Source: Rheinheimera hassiensis
GTDB taxonomy: Bacteria > Pseudomonadota > Gammaproteobacteria > Enterobacterales > Alteromonadaceae
NCBI RefSeq assembly: GCF_022436675.1
Contig: NZ_JAKUJZ010000007.1
Coordinates: forward strand, 248,001-312,000
Length of the DNA: 64,000 bases
Direction of reading: 5' to 3'
The position numbers and the translations under genes are program-made. Each line of letters starts with the position of its first letter. Position 1 is the first letter of the stretch. Below the pieces are notes generated by a model. It worked only from the letters and a program-made list of their open reading frames with translations, did no database searches and was not told where the DNA came from. Positions 1-7,483 of the stretch are shown here, piece by piece.

Positions 1-1161
1 GAAGAACTGTATGTTAAATACGAAGCCGATACGTCTATCCGCAAAAAGCGCTTAAAGGCACTGGAGCTGTTTACGCTATTTATGCAGGAACGCGCCAGTA
101 CCGGTCGTATTTACCTGCAAAACGTTGACCACTGCAATACCCACAGCCCGTTTAACCCGAAGTTAGCGCCGGTACGTCAGAGCAATCTGTGTCTGGAAAT
201 TGCCCTGCCAACCAAACCAATGAACGATGTAAACGATCCGGAAGGCGAAATTGCACTTTGTACGCTGTCAGCGTTTAACTTAGGCGCTATTGAAAACCTG
301 AACGAGCTGGAAGAGCTGGCAGAACTGGCGGTGCGCTCACTGGACAGCCTGCTGGACTATCAGGACTACCCTATTCCGGCTGCTTTTCATGCTTCTATCA
401 GCCGCCGTACCTTAGGTGTGGGTGTGATTAACTACGCCTATTATCTGGCGAAAAACGGCGTGAAATACTCTGACGGTTCAGCTAATGGTTTAACACACCG
501 CACTTTTGAAGCCATTCAGTATTATTTACTCAAAGCGTCGAACAAGCTGGCACAGGAATTTGGCGCCTGCCCTAAATTTAATGAAACAACCTATGCTCAG
601 GGCATACTGCCAATTGACAGCTACAAGAAAGATCTCGACAAAGTGTGTAGCGAGCCGCTGCTGCTGGACTGGGAGCAACTGCGCAAAGACATCCTTAATC
701 ATGGCTTGCGTAACTCAACATTGTCAGCATTAATGCCGTCTGAAACGTCGTCGCAAATCTCCAATGCCACTAACGGCATTGAACCACCGCGCGGCCATAT
801 CAGCGTTAAAGCCAGTAAAGACGGTATTTTAAAGCAGGTGGTGCCAGAGTATGAGCGGCTGAAAAACCAGTATGAGTTGTTGTGGGATATCCCGAACAAC
901 ACCGGTTATATCTCTCTGGTGGCCATTATGCAGAAATTTATCGACCAGACCATTTCTGCTAACACCAACTATGACCCCAATAAGTTTGATGGTGGCAAAG
1001 TACCCATGAAGCTGTTGCTGCAAGACTTACTGTCGGCGTATAAGCTGGGGGTAAAAACCATGTACTACCACAATACCCGTGACGGCGCTTCAGACATACA
1101 GGAAGACATTAAACCTGAAGTGGAAGATGACGGCTGCGCAGGCGGTGCCTGTAAAATTTAA
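1..1161 (+). CDS. nrdA: Ribonucleoside-diphosphate reductase class Ia, alpha subunit (3' part)
   Basis: Large catalytic subunit of aerobic ribonucleotide reductase, which makes dNDPs from NDPs in the cytoplasm together with NrdB. The window opens inside the gene: the reading frame is open from base 1 and supplies about the C-terminal half (386 residues; the E. coli protein has 761). Visible landmarks are SNLCLEI, which carries the active-site Asn, Cys and Glu; EIALCTLS, with the second redox cysteine; MYYHNTRDG, holding the tyrosine pair of the radical pathway; and the C-terminal tail CAGGACKI with its mobile CX4C thiol pair. nrdB follows after 70 bp on the same strand, as in other gammaproteobacteria. 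Nothing looks broken. The promoter and any NrdR boxes lie outside the window. Confidence 0.97.
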   Translation, partial: EELYVKYEADTSIRKKRLKALELFTLFMQERASTGRIYLQNVDHCNTHSPFNPKLAPVRQSNLCLEIALPTKPMNDVNDPEGEIALCTLSAFNLGAIENLNELEELAELAVRSLDSLLDYQDYPIPAAFHASISRRTLGVGVINYAYYLAKNGVKYSDGSANGLTHRTFEAIQYYLLKASNKLAQEFGACPKFNETTYAQGILPIDSYKKDLDKVCSEPLLLDWEQLRKDILNHGLRNSTLSALMPSETSSQISNATNGIEPPRGHISVKASKDGILKQVVPEYERLKNQYELLWDIPNNTGYISLVAIMQKFIDQTISANTNYDPNKFDGGKVPMKLLLQDLLSAYKLGVKTMYYHNTRDGASDIQEDIKPEVEDDGCAGGACKI

Positions 1162-1172
1162 TTCCGGACTAA

Positions 1173-1194
1173 ACGGGCTACTTCGGTAGCCCGT
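1173..1194 (+). terminator. UUCG-capped hairpin between nrdA and nrdB
   Basis: A perfect 9-bp stem (1173-1181 with 1186-1194) closed by a TTCG tetraloop lies 11 bp after the nrdA stop. The following bases are only weakly T-rich (actttg), so it is more likely a partial terminator or mRNA-stabilising hairpin setting the nrdA:nrdB ratio than a full stop. Confidence 0.5.
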
Positions 1195-1231
1195 ACTTTG
1201 TAATGACACCCTATTAGGACGATAAGCGGCA

Positions 1232-2362
1232 ATGGCGTACACAACCTTTAACCGACAAATTAACGATCAAATGAAAGAGCCAATGTTCTTCGGTAATCCG
1301 GTGAATGTTTCGCGCTATGATCAGCAAAAATACGGCATTTTCGAAAAACTAATCGAAAAACAGCTGAGCTTTTTCTGGCGGCCGGAAGAAGTTGATGTCA
1401 GTAAAGACAGGATTGATTACCAAAACCTGCCGGATCATGAAAAGCATATTTTTATCAGCAACCTGAAATACCAGACACTGCTGGATTCCGTACAGGGCCG
1501 TTCGCCCAATGTTGCTTTTCTGCCTATTGTTTCTTTGCCTGAGCTGGAAACCTGGATTGAAACCTGGGCCTTTAGTGAAACTATTCACAGCCGCAGCTAT
1601 ACCCACATAGTACGTAACATTAGTGCCGAGCCGCACAAAGTGTTTGACGATATTATGCTGAACGAAAAAATTCTTGAACGCGCCGACGATGTTACCCGCT
1701 ACTACGACGACCTGATAGACGGCATTAACCTGTATCAGCGCTGTGGTGAAGGCACGCACACTATTAATGGTGAAACACTCAGCATCAGCCTGTACGAGCT
1801 TAAACGCCGGTTGTACTTGTGTGTCATGTCGGTAAACGTGCTCGAAGCGATCCGTTTTTATGTTAGCTTTGCCTGCAGCTTTGCTTTTGCTGAGCGCGAG
1901 TTAATGGAGGGTAATGCTAAAATTATCCGTCTGATAGCCCGCGACGAAGCGCTGCATTTAACCGGCACCCAGCATATGCTGAATATTATGGCCGCCGGTG
2001 AAGACGATGCCGATATGGCCAAAATAGCTAAAGAATGTGAAGAAGAAGCTTATGCTATTTTCCGTAAAGCCGCCGAGCAGGAAAAAGACTGGGCTCAATA
2101 TTTGTTTAAAGACGGTTCAATGATTGGCCTGAATAAAGATATTTTATGCCAGTATGTCGAATACATTACCAACAGCCGGATGCAGGCTATTGGCATGAAA
2201 GCCATTTTTTCGACCACGCAAAACCCTATTCCGTGGATCAACACCTGGCTGGTATCTGACAATGTGCAGGTCGCGCCACAGGAAGCTGAAATCAGCTCTT
2301 ATCTGGTTGGCCAGATTGATAACGAAGTTGATGGTGGCGACTTCGGCGATTTCGACCTCTAA
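1232..2362 (+). CDS. nrdB: Ribonucleoside-diphosphate reductase class Ia, beta subunit
   Basis: Radical-generating diiron subunit of class Ia ribonucleotide reductase, 376 residues, the same length as E. coli NrdB. The radical tyrosine is Y123 in HSRSYTHI (E. coli Y122). Iron ligands are recognisable in [11 protein letters not shown] and in the helix containing [10 protein letters not shown] and [13 protein letters not shown]. The C-terminus ends in an acidic tail (GGDFGDFDL), which in this family docks into NrdA. The gene follows nrdA and is followed 8 bp later by the yfaE-type ferredoxin, giving the usual nrdA-nrdB-yfaE operon. The ATG start is conserved in sequence (MAYTTFN), although the upstream Shine-Dalgarno is weak. 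Confidence 0.97.
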   Translation: MAYTTFNRQINDQMKEPMFFGNPVNVSRYDQQKYGIFEKLIEKQLSFFWRPEEVDVSKDRIDYQNLPDHEKHIFISNLKYQTLLDSVQGRSPNVAFLPIVSLPELETWIETWAFSETIHSRSYTHIVRNISAEPHKVFDDIMLNEKILERADDVTRYYDDLIDGINLYQRCGEGTHTINGETLSISLYELKRRLYLCVMSVNVLEAIRFYVSFACSFAFAERELMEGNAKIIRLIARDEALHLTGTQHMLNIMAAGEDDADMAKIAKECEEEAYAIFRKAAEQEKDWAQYLFKDGSMIGLNKDILCQYVEYITNSRMQAIGMKAIFSTTQNPIPWINTWLVSDNVQVAPQEAEISSYLVGQIDNEVDGGDFGDFDL

Positions 2363-2370
2363 GCCTGTTT

Positions 2371-2625
2371 ATGCCTAGCGTTAAGCTTAGCAATGGCGTT
2401 GTGATCAATTTTGATGGCAGCGCCCAAACCTTGCTTGAGGCACTGGAGCGCAAAAAACTAGAGGTAAACTTTCATTGCCGTGAAGGTTATTGTGGTGCCT
2501 GCCGCTGTAAATTAGTCAGCGGCGAAGTAAATTATATAAATGAGCCGCTGGCTTTTGTGCGTAAAGGTGAGTTTCTGCCGTGCTGTAGCGTTCCGGTTAC
2601 AGATATAGAAATTGAAATCCCCTGA
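2371..2625 (+). CDS. yfaE: 2Fe-2S ferredoxin, NrdB cofactor maintenance (YfaE family)
   Basis: Small plant-type 2Fe-2S ferredoxin of 84 residues. The cluster ligands are C36, C41 and C44 in the pattern CX4CX2C, plus a fourth cysteine at C71 or C72 in LPCCSVP. In E. coli, YfaE delivers electrons for assembling and repairing the diferric-tyrosyl cofactor of NrdB; the position 8 bp after nrdB fits the same role. An extra cysteine (C46) lies between the ligands. No signal peptide is visible, so the protein should be cytoplasmic. Function is inferred from the ligand pattern and operon position. Confidence 0.93.
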   Translation: MPSVKLSNGVVINFDGSAQTLLEALERKKLEVNFHCREGYCGACRCKLVSGEVNYINEPLAFVRKGEFLPCCSVPVTDIEIEIP

Positions 2626-2695
2626 ACTGATGGTAATTTCCAGCGTATTCCCGCAGACTATTGATAATACTCGTTGATCTTTAAGGAGATCGATA

Positions 2696-3763
2696 ATGAA
2701 AGCCTTATTGTTTTTGCTCGCAGGTGCCCTACCCAGCAGCAATGTAGCCCAGTACGAAACATTGCTGGCTAAATCTCAGTTTAGCGAACTTGAACACCAA
2801 ATTTTACAACAAAGCGACTACAAGCAGCATGGTGATGTACTGGTGGTGTATGCCCGGGCATTGATTGCACAGCAGCGGCTGGAGGATGCGAACACCCTGC
2901 TTAACTTCGCCGTAGAGCAGTTTCCGGGTAACAGCGAGCTGAACTATCTGGCAGGCTTGGGCAAAATCCGTTTAGCAAGTGATGGTAACGTATTTTCGGC
3001 TAAAGAACGGGCGGCACGTGGGGTAGAACTACTGCAAAAAGCCGTGATTATAAAGCCCGATCACTACGCTGCGCGCCAGGCTCTGATTGATTTTTACAGC
3101 GTTGCACCTGCCAATGCCGGTGGCGACAAAGAATTAGCCCTCGCCATGACAGAGCAACTGGCTAAAGAAAACCCAGCTCAGGCATTACTGGCACAAAGCC
3201 GTATTTTACTCAATGAGAATAAACCAACAGAAGCTCTGGCATTGCTGGAAACCATGATGCCTGATCCACCTAATGCCCGTTTACTGGCACGTAAAGCACA
3301 AATTCTCGCTGAGCTGGAAGAATACGATGCCGCCTTTGTAAACTATAAACTGGCAGCAGAGCAAGCTACTGATCTAACTGATAAATATAATGCGCTGTAT
3401 CATATTGGCCGTCTGGCAGTAGTAGCGGATCAGGACGCCATGATGGGCATTACCGCATTACAGCAATATCTGGAGTTTTATCAGGATAGTGAAAACAAAA
3501 TATTGCCCTGGGCAACTTTACGTCTGGCGCAGTTAATGTATCGTACCGGTGATAATTTTGAAGCCACATTGCTGGTAGGCAGCCTGACGCATGCCCGGGT
3601 TGCAGATGAAGAATTTAACCTGATTTTGCTAAGCTTACTCAGTGCGTTAAAAGCCAAAACCGCGCCTGCCGTTATTGAGCAACCAGAGGCGGCCACAGAG
3701 CAACCCAGCGAAGAGTCGAAAAATAACCAACAAAACCAAACCGAAACAAAACAGGAGATCTGA
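2696..3763 (+). CDS. Helical repeat (TPR-like) protein, probable secreted or periplasmic
   Basis: Protein of 355 residues with no named family recognised. A short hydrophobic N-terminus (MKALLFLLAGALPSS) could be a signal or anchor sequence. The body is alpha-helical with tetratricopeptide-like spacing (for example DVLVVYARALIAQQRLEDA, then LNYLAGLGKIRL, then LARKAQILAELEEYDAAF), suggesting a protein-interaction scaffold. The C-terminus is a low-complexity Gln/Glu/Lys tail that reads into the terminator. Start: the ATG has AAGGAG 7 bp upstream. Part of that Shine-Dalgarno lies in the loop of a small GATCT/AGATC hairpin. The gene is 70 bp downstream of yfaE and could be co-transcribed with nrdAB, but no functional link to ribonucleotide reduction is known to me. 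Confidence 0.7.
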   Translation: MKALLFLLAGALPSSNVAQYETLLAKSQFSELEHQILQQSDYKQHGDVLVVYARALIAQQRLEDANTLLNFAVEQFPGNSELNYLAGLGKIRLASDGNVFSAKERAARGVELLQKAVIIKPDHYAARQALIDFYSVAPANAGGDKELALAMTEQLAKENPAQALLAQSRILLNENKPTEALALLETMMPDPPNARLLARKAQILAELEEYDAAFVNYKLAAEQATDLTDKYNALYHIGRLAVVADQDAMMGITALQQYLEFYQDSENKILPWATLRLAQLMYRTGDNFEATLLVGSLTHARVADEEFNLILLSLLSALKAKTAPAVIEQPEAATEQPSEESKNNQQNQTETKQEI

Positions 3764-3777
3764 TGATCTCCTGTTTT
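3748..3777 (+). terminator. Perfect bidirectional terminator containing a stop codon
   Basis: Perfect 13-bp inverted repeat (3748-3760 with 3765-3777) around the 4-base loop TGAT. It has A-runs on the left arm and T-runs on the right, so it can act in both directions. The TGA stop codon of the upstream gene (3761-3763) sits in the loop, and the convergent yceI gene ends at 3783. Confidence 0.85.
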
Positions 3778-3782
3778 ATGCC

Positions 3783-4352
3783 TTACTTCCGAACACCTTC
3801 TACCGTTAAATCCAGCTGCACTGTGGCAGATGCCGGACCTAAATCAGTATTAATAGCAAAGTCTTTTAATGTCAGGGTTGTAGTACCGGCAAAACCTGCA
3901 CGGTAACCACCCCAAGGATCTTTACCCTCTCCCAGTTTTTCAGCAGCGATAACAACCTCTTTGGTAACACCGTTTAATGTAAGGTTGCCGTGTAAATCGA
4001 AGCTTTCACCAGCTTTTGGTACAATTTTAGTGCTGACGAAAGTGGCTTTAGGGTGCTTACTAACATTTAAAAAATCACCGCTGCGTAAGTGCTTATCACG
4101 CTCAGCATGGTTAGAGTCCACACTGTTAGTGTCAATAGTCAGCTGAATTTTAGAGGCTTCCAGTTTGTTAGCATCGTAGCTGAAATCACCGGAAAACGTA
4201 TTAAAGCGGCCATACAGCCAGCTGTAACCCAGGTGGCTTATTTTAAACTGTACGAAGGCATGAGCGCCTTCTGTATCAATTACATAATCAGCTGCTTGAG
4301 CCGGTATTGTCATCATTGCGGCCATTGAGGCAGCCAGTAATAGTTTTTTCAT
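3783..4352 (-). CDS. yceI: YceI family periplasmic lipid-binding protein
   Basis: Periplasmic beta-barrel lipocalin-like protein of the YceI family (isoprenoid-quinone or lipid binding), 189 residues from the chosen start. A clear Sec signal peptide ([20 protein letters not shown], cleavage after AQA) precedes the family start [28 protein letters not shown], cited here as segments [13 protein letters not shown] and [10 protein letters not shown]. The end ([13 protein letters not shown]) is also typical. The ATG at 4352 is preferred because GGAG lies 6 bp upstream; a TTG 12 bp further up is possible but would destroy the signal peptide's normal shape. It follows the cytochrome b561 gene by 14 bp, a pairing common in proteobacteria. 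Confidence 0.92.
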   Translation of the reverse strand: MKKLLLAASMAAMMTIPAQAADYVIDTEGAHAFVQFKISHLGYSWLYGRFNTFSGDFSYDANKLEASKIQLTIDTNSVDSNHAERDKHLRSGDFLNVSKHPKATFVSTKIVPKAGESFDLHGNLTLNGVTKEVVIAAEKLGEGKDPWGGYRAGFAGTTTLTLKDFAINTDLGPASATVQLDLTVEGVRK

Positions 4353-4366
4353 AGTGATCTCCAAAG

Positions 4367-4915
4367 TTAAGGTTTACGCCCAAACATGCGTTTTAGCGTA
4401 TTGTCTTTATCAATAAAATGATGCTTTAACGCCGCCAGGCCATGCAGTACAGCCAAGGTTATTAAACTGTAGGCGACATATTCATGCACCAAGCCTGCTA
4501 TATCCGCCTGGTTGGCAAACAACGCCCCCAGCGCAGGGACATCGAACCAGGTAAATACCGCTATTGGCCGGCCATCTTCAGTCGAGATCAGATAGCCACT
4601 TAACACCAATATAAAAATACCTAAATACAAACAAAACTGTACTACGGCCGATGTACGTTTCTCCCAACCTTTATGCGAAACCAACGCTCGTGGCGGCGGG
4701 CTGAAATAACGCCATAAAACGCGCAGTAACATTGCTATGGCCAGCAAGATACCAACACTTTTATGCCAGTATGGCGCCGTTCGATACCATTCGCTATAGT
4801 AGCTCAGATCTACCATCCAAAAACCTACACCAAACAAGCCAAATACTGTTAATGCTACCAGCCAGTGCAGTACTACACTGATTAAACCATAATGGGATGA
4901 ACTATTTTTCAGCAT
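4367..4915 (-). CDS. cybB: Cytochrome b561 family membrane protein
   Basis: Integral-membrane dihaem b-type cytochrome of the YodB/CybB (cytochrome b561) family, 182 residues with four predicted transmembrane helices. Candidate haem-ligand histidines are visible in [10 protein letters not shown] (helix 1), [10 protein letters not shown] (helix 2) and LVHEYVAYS plus [12 protein letters not shown] (helices 3-4). These proteins pass electrons between membrane quinones and other carriers. The gene has a good Shine-Dalgarno (AGGAG, 7 bp from the ATG) and forms a two-gene operon with the downstream periplasmic yceI. The divergent intergenic space to trhO contains no further gene. Confidence 0.92.
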   Translation of the reverse strand: MLKNSSSHYGLISVVLHWLVALTVFGLFGVGFWMVDLSYYSEWYRTAPYWHKSVGILLAIAMLLRVLWRYFSPPPRALVSHKGWEKRTSAVVQFCLYLGIFILVLSGYLISTEDGRPIAVFTWFDVPALGALFANQADIAGLVHEYVAYSLITLAVLHGLAALKHHFIDKDNTLKRMFGRKP

Positions 4916-5038
4916 ACTGAGCTCCTATAATTTCTTGATAATATAGCAATTTCATTAAAGTAAAATTGCAATATTCATCAAAGATAATTCTATTTATTAG
5001 AAAGGTTGGCCGGTGTCATTTTTATAACGGCGCAAAAA

Positions 5039-5057
5039 AGCCAGCATTAAGCTGGCT
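5039..5057 (-). terminator. Rho-independent terminator of trhO
   Basis: A 7-bp stem AGCCAGC/GCTGGCT with loop ATTAA. Read on the minus strand it is followed by a T-run (plus-strand A-run at 5034-5039), 25 bp past the trhO stop. Confidence 0.8.
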
Positions 5058-5081
5058 TCAGATCATAGCTAACAGCGATAT

Positions 5082-5996
5082 TTACTCAAATTTACCATCA
5101 CGAATATGTTTATCACCGCGCTGCTTGGCCAGCTCTACCTGGCGCTGGCGTTCGGCAAAAGCGGCCTTTTGCTCGTCTGTGGTTTTATCATGACAATGCG
5201 GACAGCTTAAGCCTTTAACATAGTGCTCAGATGCCATTTCAGCTTGGGACAGCGGCATGCGACAAGCATAGCACTGATCATAACTGCCCTGCTCCAGGCC
5301 ATGTTTAACCGCAACACGCTGATCAAACACAAAGCACTCGCCCTGCCATAAGCTGCCTTCCTGTGGCATTTCCTCTAAATACTTTAAAATACCGCCGTCG
5401 AGGTGATACACCTCATCAAAGCCCTGCTCTTTTAAAAAGGCAGTGGATTTTTCACAGCGGATACCGCCGGTACAAAACATCGCGACTTTTTTATGTTTGG
5501 TTTTATCCAGGTTTTCTGCGGCCCACTGCGGAAATTCACGAAAGGTGGTGGTGTTAGGATTGACCGCATGTTTAAAGGTGCCGATAGCCACTTCGTAATC
5601 ATTGCGGGTATCGATCAGGATGGTATCAGGATCGCTGATGAGTGTGTTCCAGTCATCACCTTTAACATAGCTGCCGACAATGTGCGCCGGGTTGATACCC
5701 TCAACGCCCATAGTGACAATTTCTTTTTTCAGTTTTACTTTAGTGCGGTAAAACGCCAACTCATCAGACAGCGATTCTTTATAGCTCATGCCAGCAAAGC
5801 GACCATCGGCATCCAGCCAGGCTTTAACCGCGTCCACGCCTTCGCGTTCACCACAGATGGTGCCGTTAATGCCTTCTTCGGCCAGTAACAATGTGCCTTT
5901 AACTTTGTTGGCCACCATGCAATCGTACAAGGTATCGCGCAGCGTAACGTAATCAGGTAAACGGACAAACTTATATAAAGCAGCAACTACATACAT
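5082..5996 (-). CDS. trhO: tRNA uridine(34) hydroxylase, rhodanese family (UPF0176)
   Basis: Cytoplasmic rhodanese-fold enzyme of the TrhO/YceA family, which hydroxylates the wobble uridine of certain tRNAs in an oxygen-dependent way on the route to cmo5U/mo5U. It has 304 residues. The N-terminal acylphosphatase-like domain begins [14 protein letters not shown]. The rhodanese domain carries [13 protein letters not shown] and the catalytic loop [10 protein letters not shown], whose first cysteine is the active-site residue. Towards the C-terminus CYACRMPLS and CPHCH form a paired-cysteine, zinc-ribbon-like element seen in longer members. Start supported by GAGGTG 4 bp before the ATG. Monocistronic with its own terminator. 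Confidence 0.94.
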   Translation of the reverse strand: MYVVAALYKFVRLPDYVTLRDTLYDCMVANKVKGTLLLAEEGINGTICGEREGVDAVKAWLDADGRFAGMSYKESLSDELAFYRTKVKLKKEIVTMGVEGINPAHIVGSYVKGDDWNTLISDPDTILIDTRNDYEVAIGTFKHAVNPNTTTFREFPQWAAENLDKTKHKKVAMFCTGGIRCEKSTAFLKEQGFDEVYHLDGGILKYLEEMPQEGSLWQGECFVFDQRVAVKHGLEQGSYDQCYACRMPLSQAEMASEHYVKGLSCPHCHDKTTDEQKAAFAERQRQVELAKQRGDKHIRDGKFE

Positions 5997-6091
5997 ATTT
6001 CACCTCTTGCAACGTCGGATCGTAAATCCGCAGCAATATTAAAAATCGCGCGTATTATAGCGTCCGCTGTAATTAAGGCAAGGCCACAACA

Positions 6092-6622
6092 TTAATGTGG
6101 TTTTTCCAACAGGGCCGTAAGATTAAGTTGTAATAAATGCTCACCGTCGGTGATGGATAACAGCGGCTCTTCACGCCAAACACTGAGTTTCATATGGCTT
6201 TTCAACATCAGGCAGAACTCTGCCAACTGCGCAGAGCTAAGGGTGAAAATGCGTTGATTAGCCGGGCAATCGTTATGCTGTGCTTTTGTAGTTTCCTGCT
6301 CGTCTAATACCAGTAACAGTTGATCCGCCAGGTGCGAGGCGCGCAGCAGACGTTTTTCGGCTACTAACTCCAGTTGGCACCAGAGCTGAAAATGCTGTTG
6401 TTGATCCTGAATAAACAGGTCAGGCGCTTTACCGCCTGAGTCGTCTTTAGCAAAGCTGGGATGTTGCTCATACAAGCTAAGATAAGCCAATAAACGTTTG
6501 GCAAAATGTTCGGCGCTCTCGCCCTGCCAGGGCGAGACATAATGCCGTTGTTGCTGATAAGCATGGCTGGCTTCGCAACTGTATTGCAGATCCAGCGTTA
6601 TTACCTTGCTGGCCATTTGCAT
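6092..6622 (-). CDS. yaeQ: YaeQ family protein
   Basis: Protein of 176 residues matching the YaeQ family. Those proteins have a PD-(D/E)XK nuclease-like fold and an unclear role; in enterobacteria YaeQ was reported as a suppressor of rfaH loss. Family features visible are FAKRLLAYLSLYEQ near residue 40, LWCQLELVAEKRLLRAS, SVWREEPLLS and the terminal pattern LLQLNLTAL. No signal peptide or membrane segment. An internal ATG at 6616 (MASK) is an alternative start and neither has a strong Shine-Dalgarno. It sits between trhO and a LysE exporter, all on the minus strand with spaces between them, so it is probably transcribed alone. Confidence 0.85.
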   Translation of the reverse strand: MQMASKVITLDLQYSCEASHAYQQQRHYVSPWQGESAEHFAKRLLAYLSLYEQHPSFAKDDSGGKAPDLFIQDQQQHFQLWCQLELVAEKRLLRASHLADQLLLVLDEQETTKAQHNDCPANQRIFTLSSAQLAEFCLMLKSHMKLSVWREEPLLSITDGEHLLQLNLTALLEKPH

Positions 6623-6667
6623 GATAGCAACCCCACTAAACCAGACTCTGCCTGGCGTAAGCAGAGT

Positions 6668-7312
6668 TTAGCTGTTAATACTGGTCACTACCAAATGCAT
6701 AGCCAGTGCCAACAATAACAAACCCATTAAGCGGTCAAACCAGTAGCCCTTTAACAATAAAAAACCTCTTACTTTAGTATGGGTTAACACCACAGAGAGC
6801 ATACAGAACCAGGCTGCAGTAGCGATGGACATATAAACGCCGTAGATAATTTTGTAAGAAAGTGGCGTAAGCGGCGAAATAATGACCGCAAACAACGATA
6901 AAAAGAACAACGTTGCTTTCGGGTTTAAACCATTGGTAATAAAACCGGCAATGAAGGCTTTACGCGCCGACGGCACTTTATCCGCGCTGCTGCCGGCTAT
7001 CGCCTGTTCAGGATGCGCCGGCGCCTGGCTTCTTAGTGCCATTACACCGATATAAAACAAATAACCCGCTGCGGCAAAGCTCAGCACTTTAAACAGCCAG
7101 GGCGTAGTTTGAATAAGTACGGCGATGCCCACCAGTGACCAGGTAACATGCAGTAGTATTGCAGCACCAATGCCAATGCTGGCAGCAATCGCTTGTTGGC
7201 GACCAAACCGCACGGCATAACGCAGCACTATGGCAAAATCAGGCCCCGGGCTTGCTACGGCCATCAGGTGCACTAGCGCAATTAATAAAAATTCTGGCCA
7301 AAAACCTGTCAC
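6668..7312 (-). CDS. LysE/RhtB family amino-acid exporter
   Basis: Inner-membrane efflux protein of the LysE/RhtB superfamily, 214 residues with about six hydrophobic segments. The N-terminal signature HLMAVASPGPDFAIVLRYAVRFGR, cited by its core ASPGPDFA, and the internal NGLNPKATLFFLSLF are characteristic of homoserine/threonine-type exporters. The substrate cannot be told from sequence. The start is GTG at 7312 with GAGG 6 bp upstream. It is divergent from the His-rich TonB receptor, with 171 bp between the two chosen starts. Confidence 0.9.
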   Translation of the reverse strand: MTGFWPEFLLIALVHLMAVASPGPDFAIVLRYAVRFGRQQAIAASIGIGAAILLHVTWSLVGIAVLIQTTPWLFKVLSFAAAGYLFYIGVMALRSQAPAHPEQAIAGSSADKVPSARKAFIAGFITNGLNPKATLFFLSLFAVIISPLTPLSYKIIYGVYMSIATAAWFCMLSVVLTHTKVRGFLLLKGYWFDRLMGLLLLALAMHLVVTSINS

Positions 7313-7441
7313 ATAAACCTCAGCTGCAAAAAGCCATTATTCTAATAACTTCTGCCGCTGTTGTACCAGCGTTTAATCGCTCAGCGTTGCAACTTAGTCG
7401 TTTCAGAGGGTACAACCCTTGCTGGCATATAATAAACCTGT

Positions 7442-7464
7442 AAAATGTTACAATATCACGCTAA
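7442..7464 (+). promoter_or_regulatory. Zur-like operator upstream of the His-rich TonB receptor
   Basis: The 23 bases at 7442-7464 contain AAATGTTACAATATCAC. I recall the gammaproteobacterial Zur box as roughly GAAATGTTATA-N-TATAACATTTC, and the match is about 16 of 23, with the left half and core nearly intact and the right half degenerate. It lies 20 bp before the chosen start (7484) of a receptor with histidine-rich loops. The match is by eye against a remembered consensus. Confidence 0.5.
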
Positions 7465-7483
7465 TTTATTGAGAGAATACAAG

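Noticed and set aside
1349-1759. 136-residue minus-strand ORF inside nrdB
   Set aside because: Shadow of nrdB with no family features.
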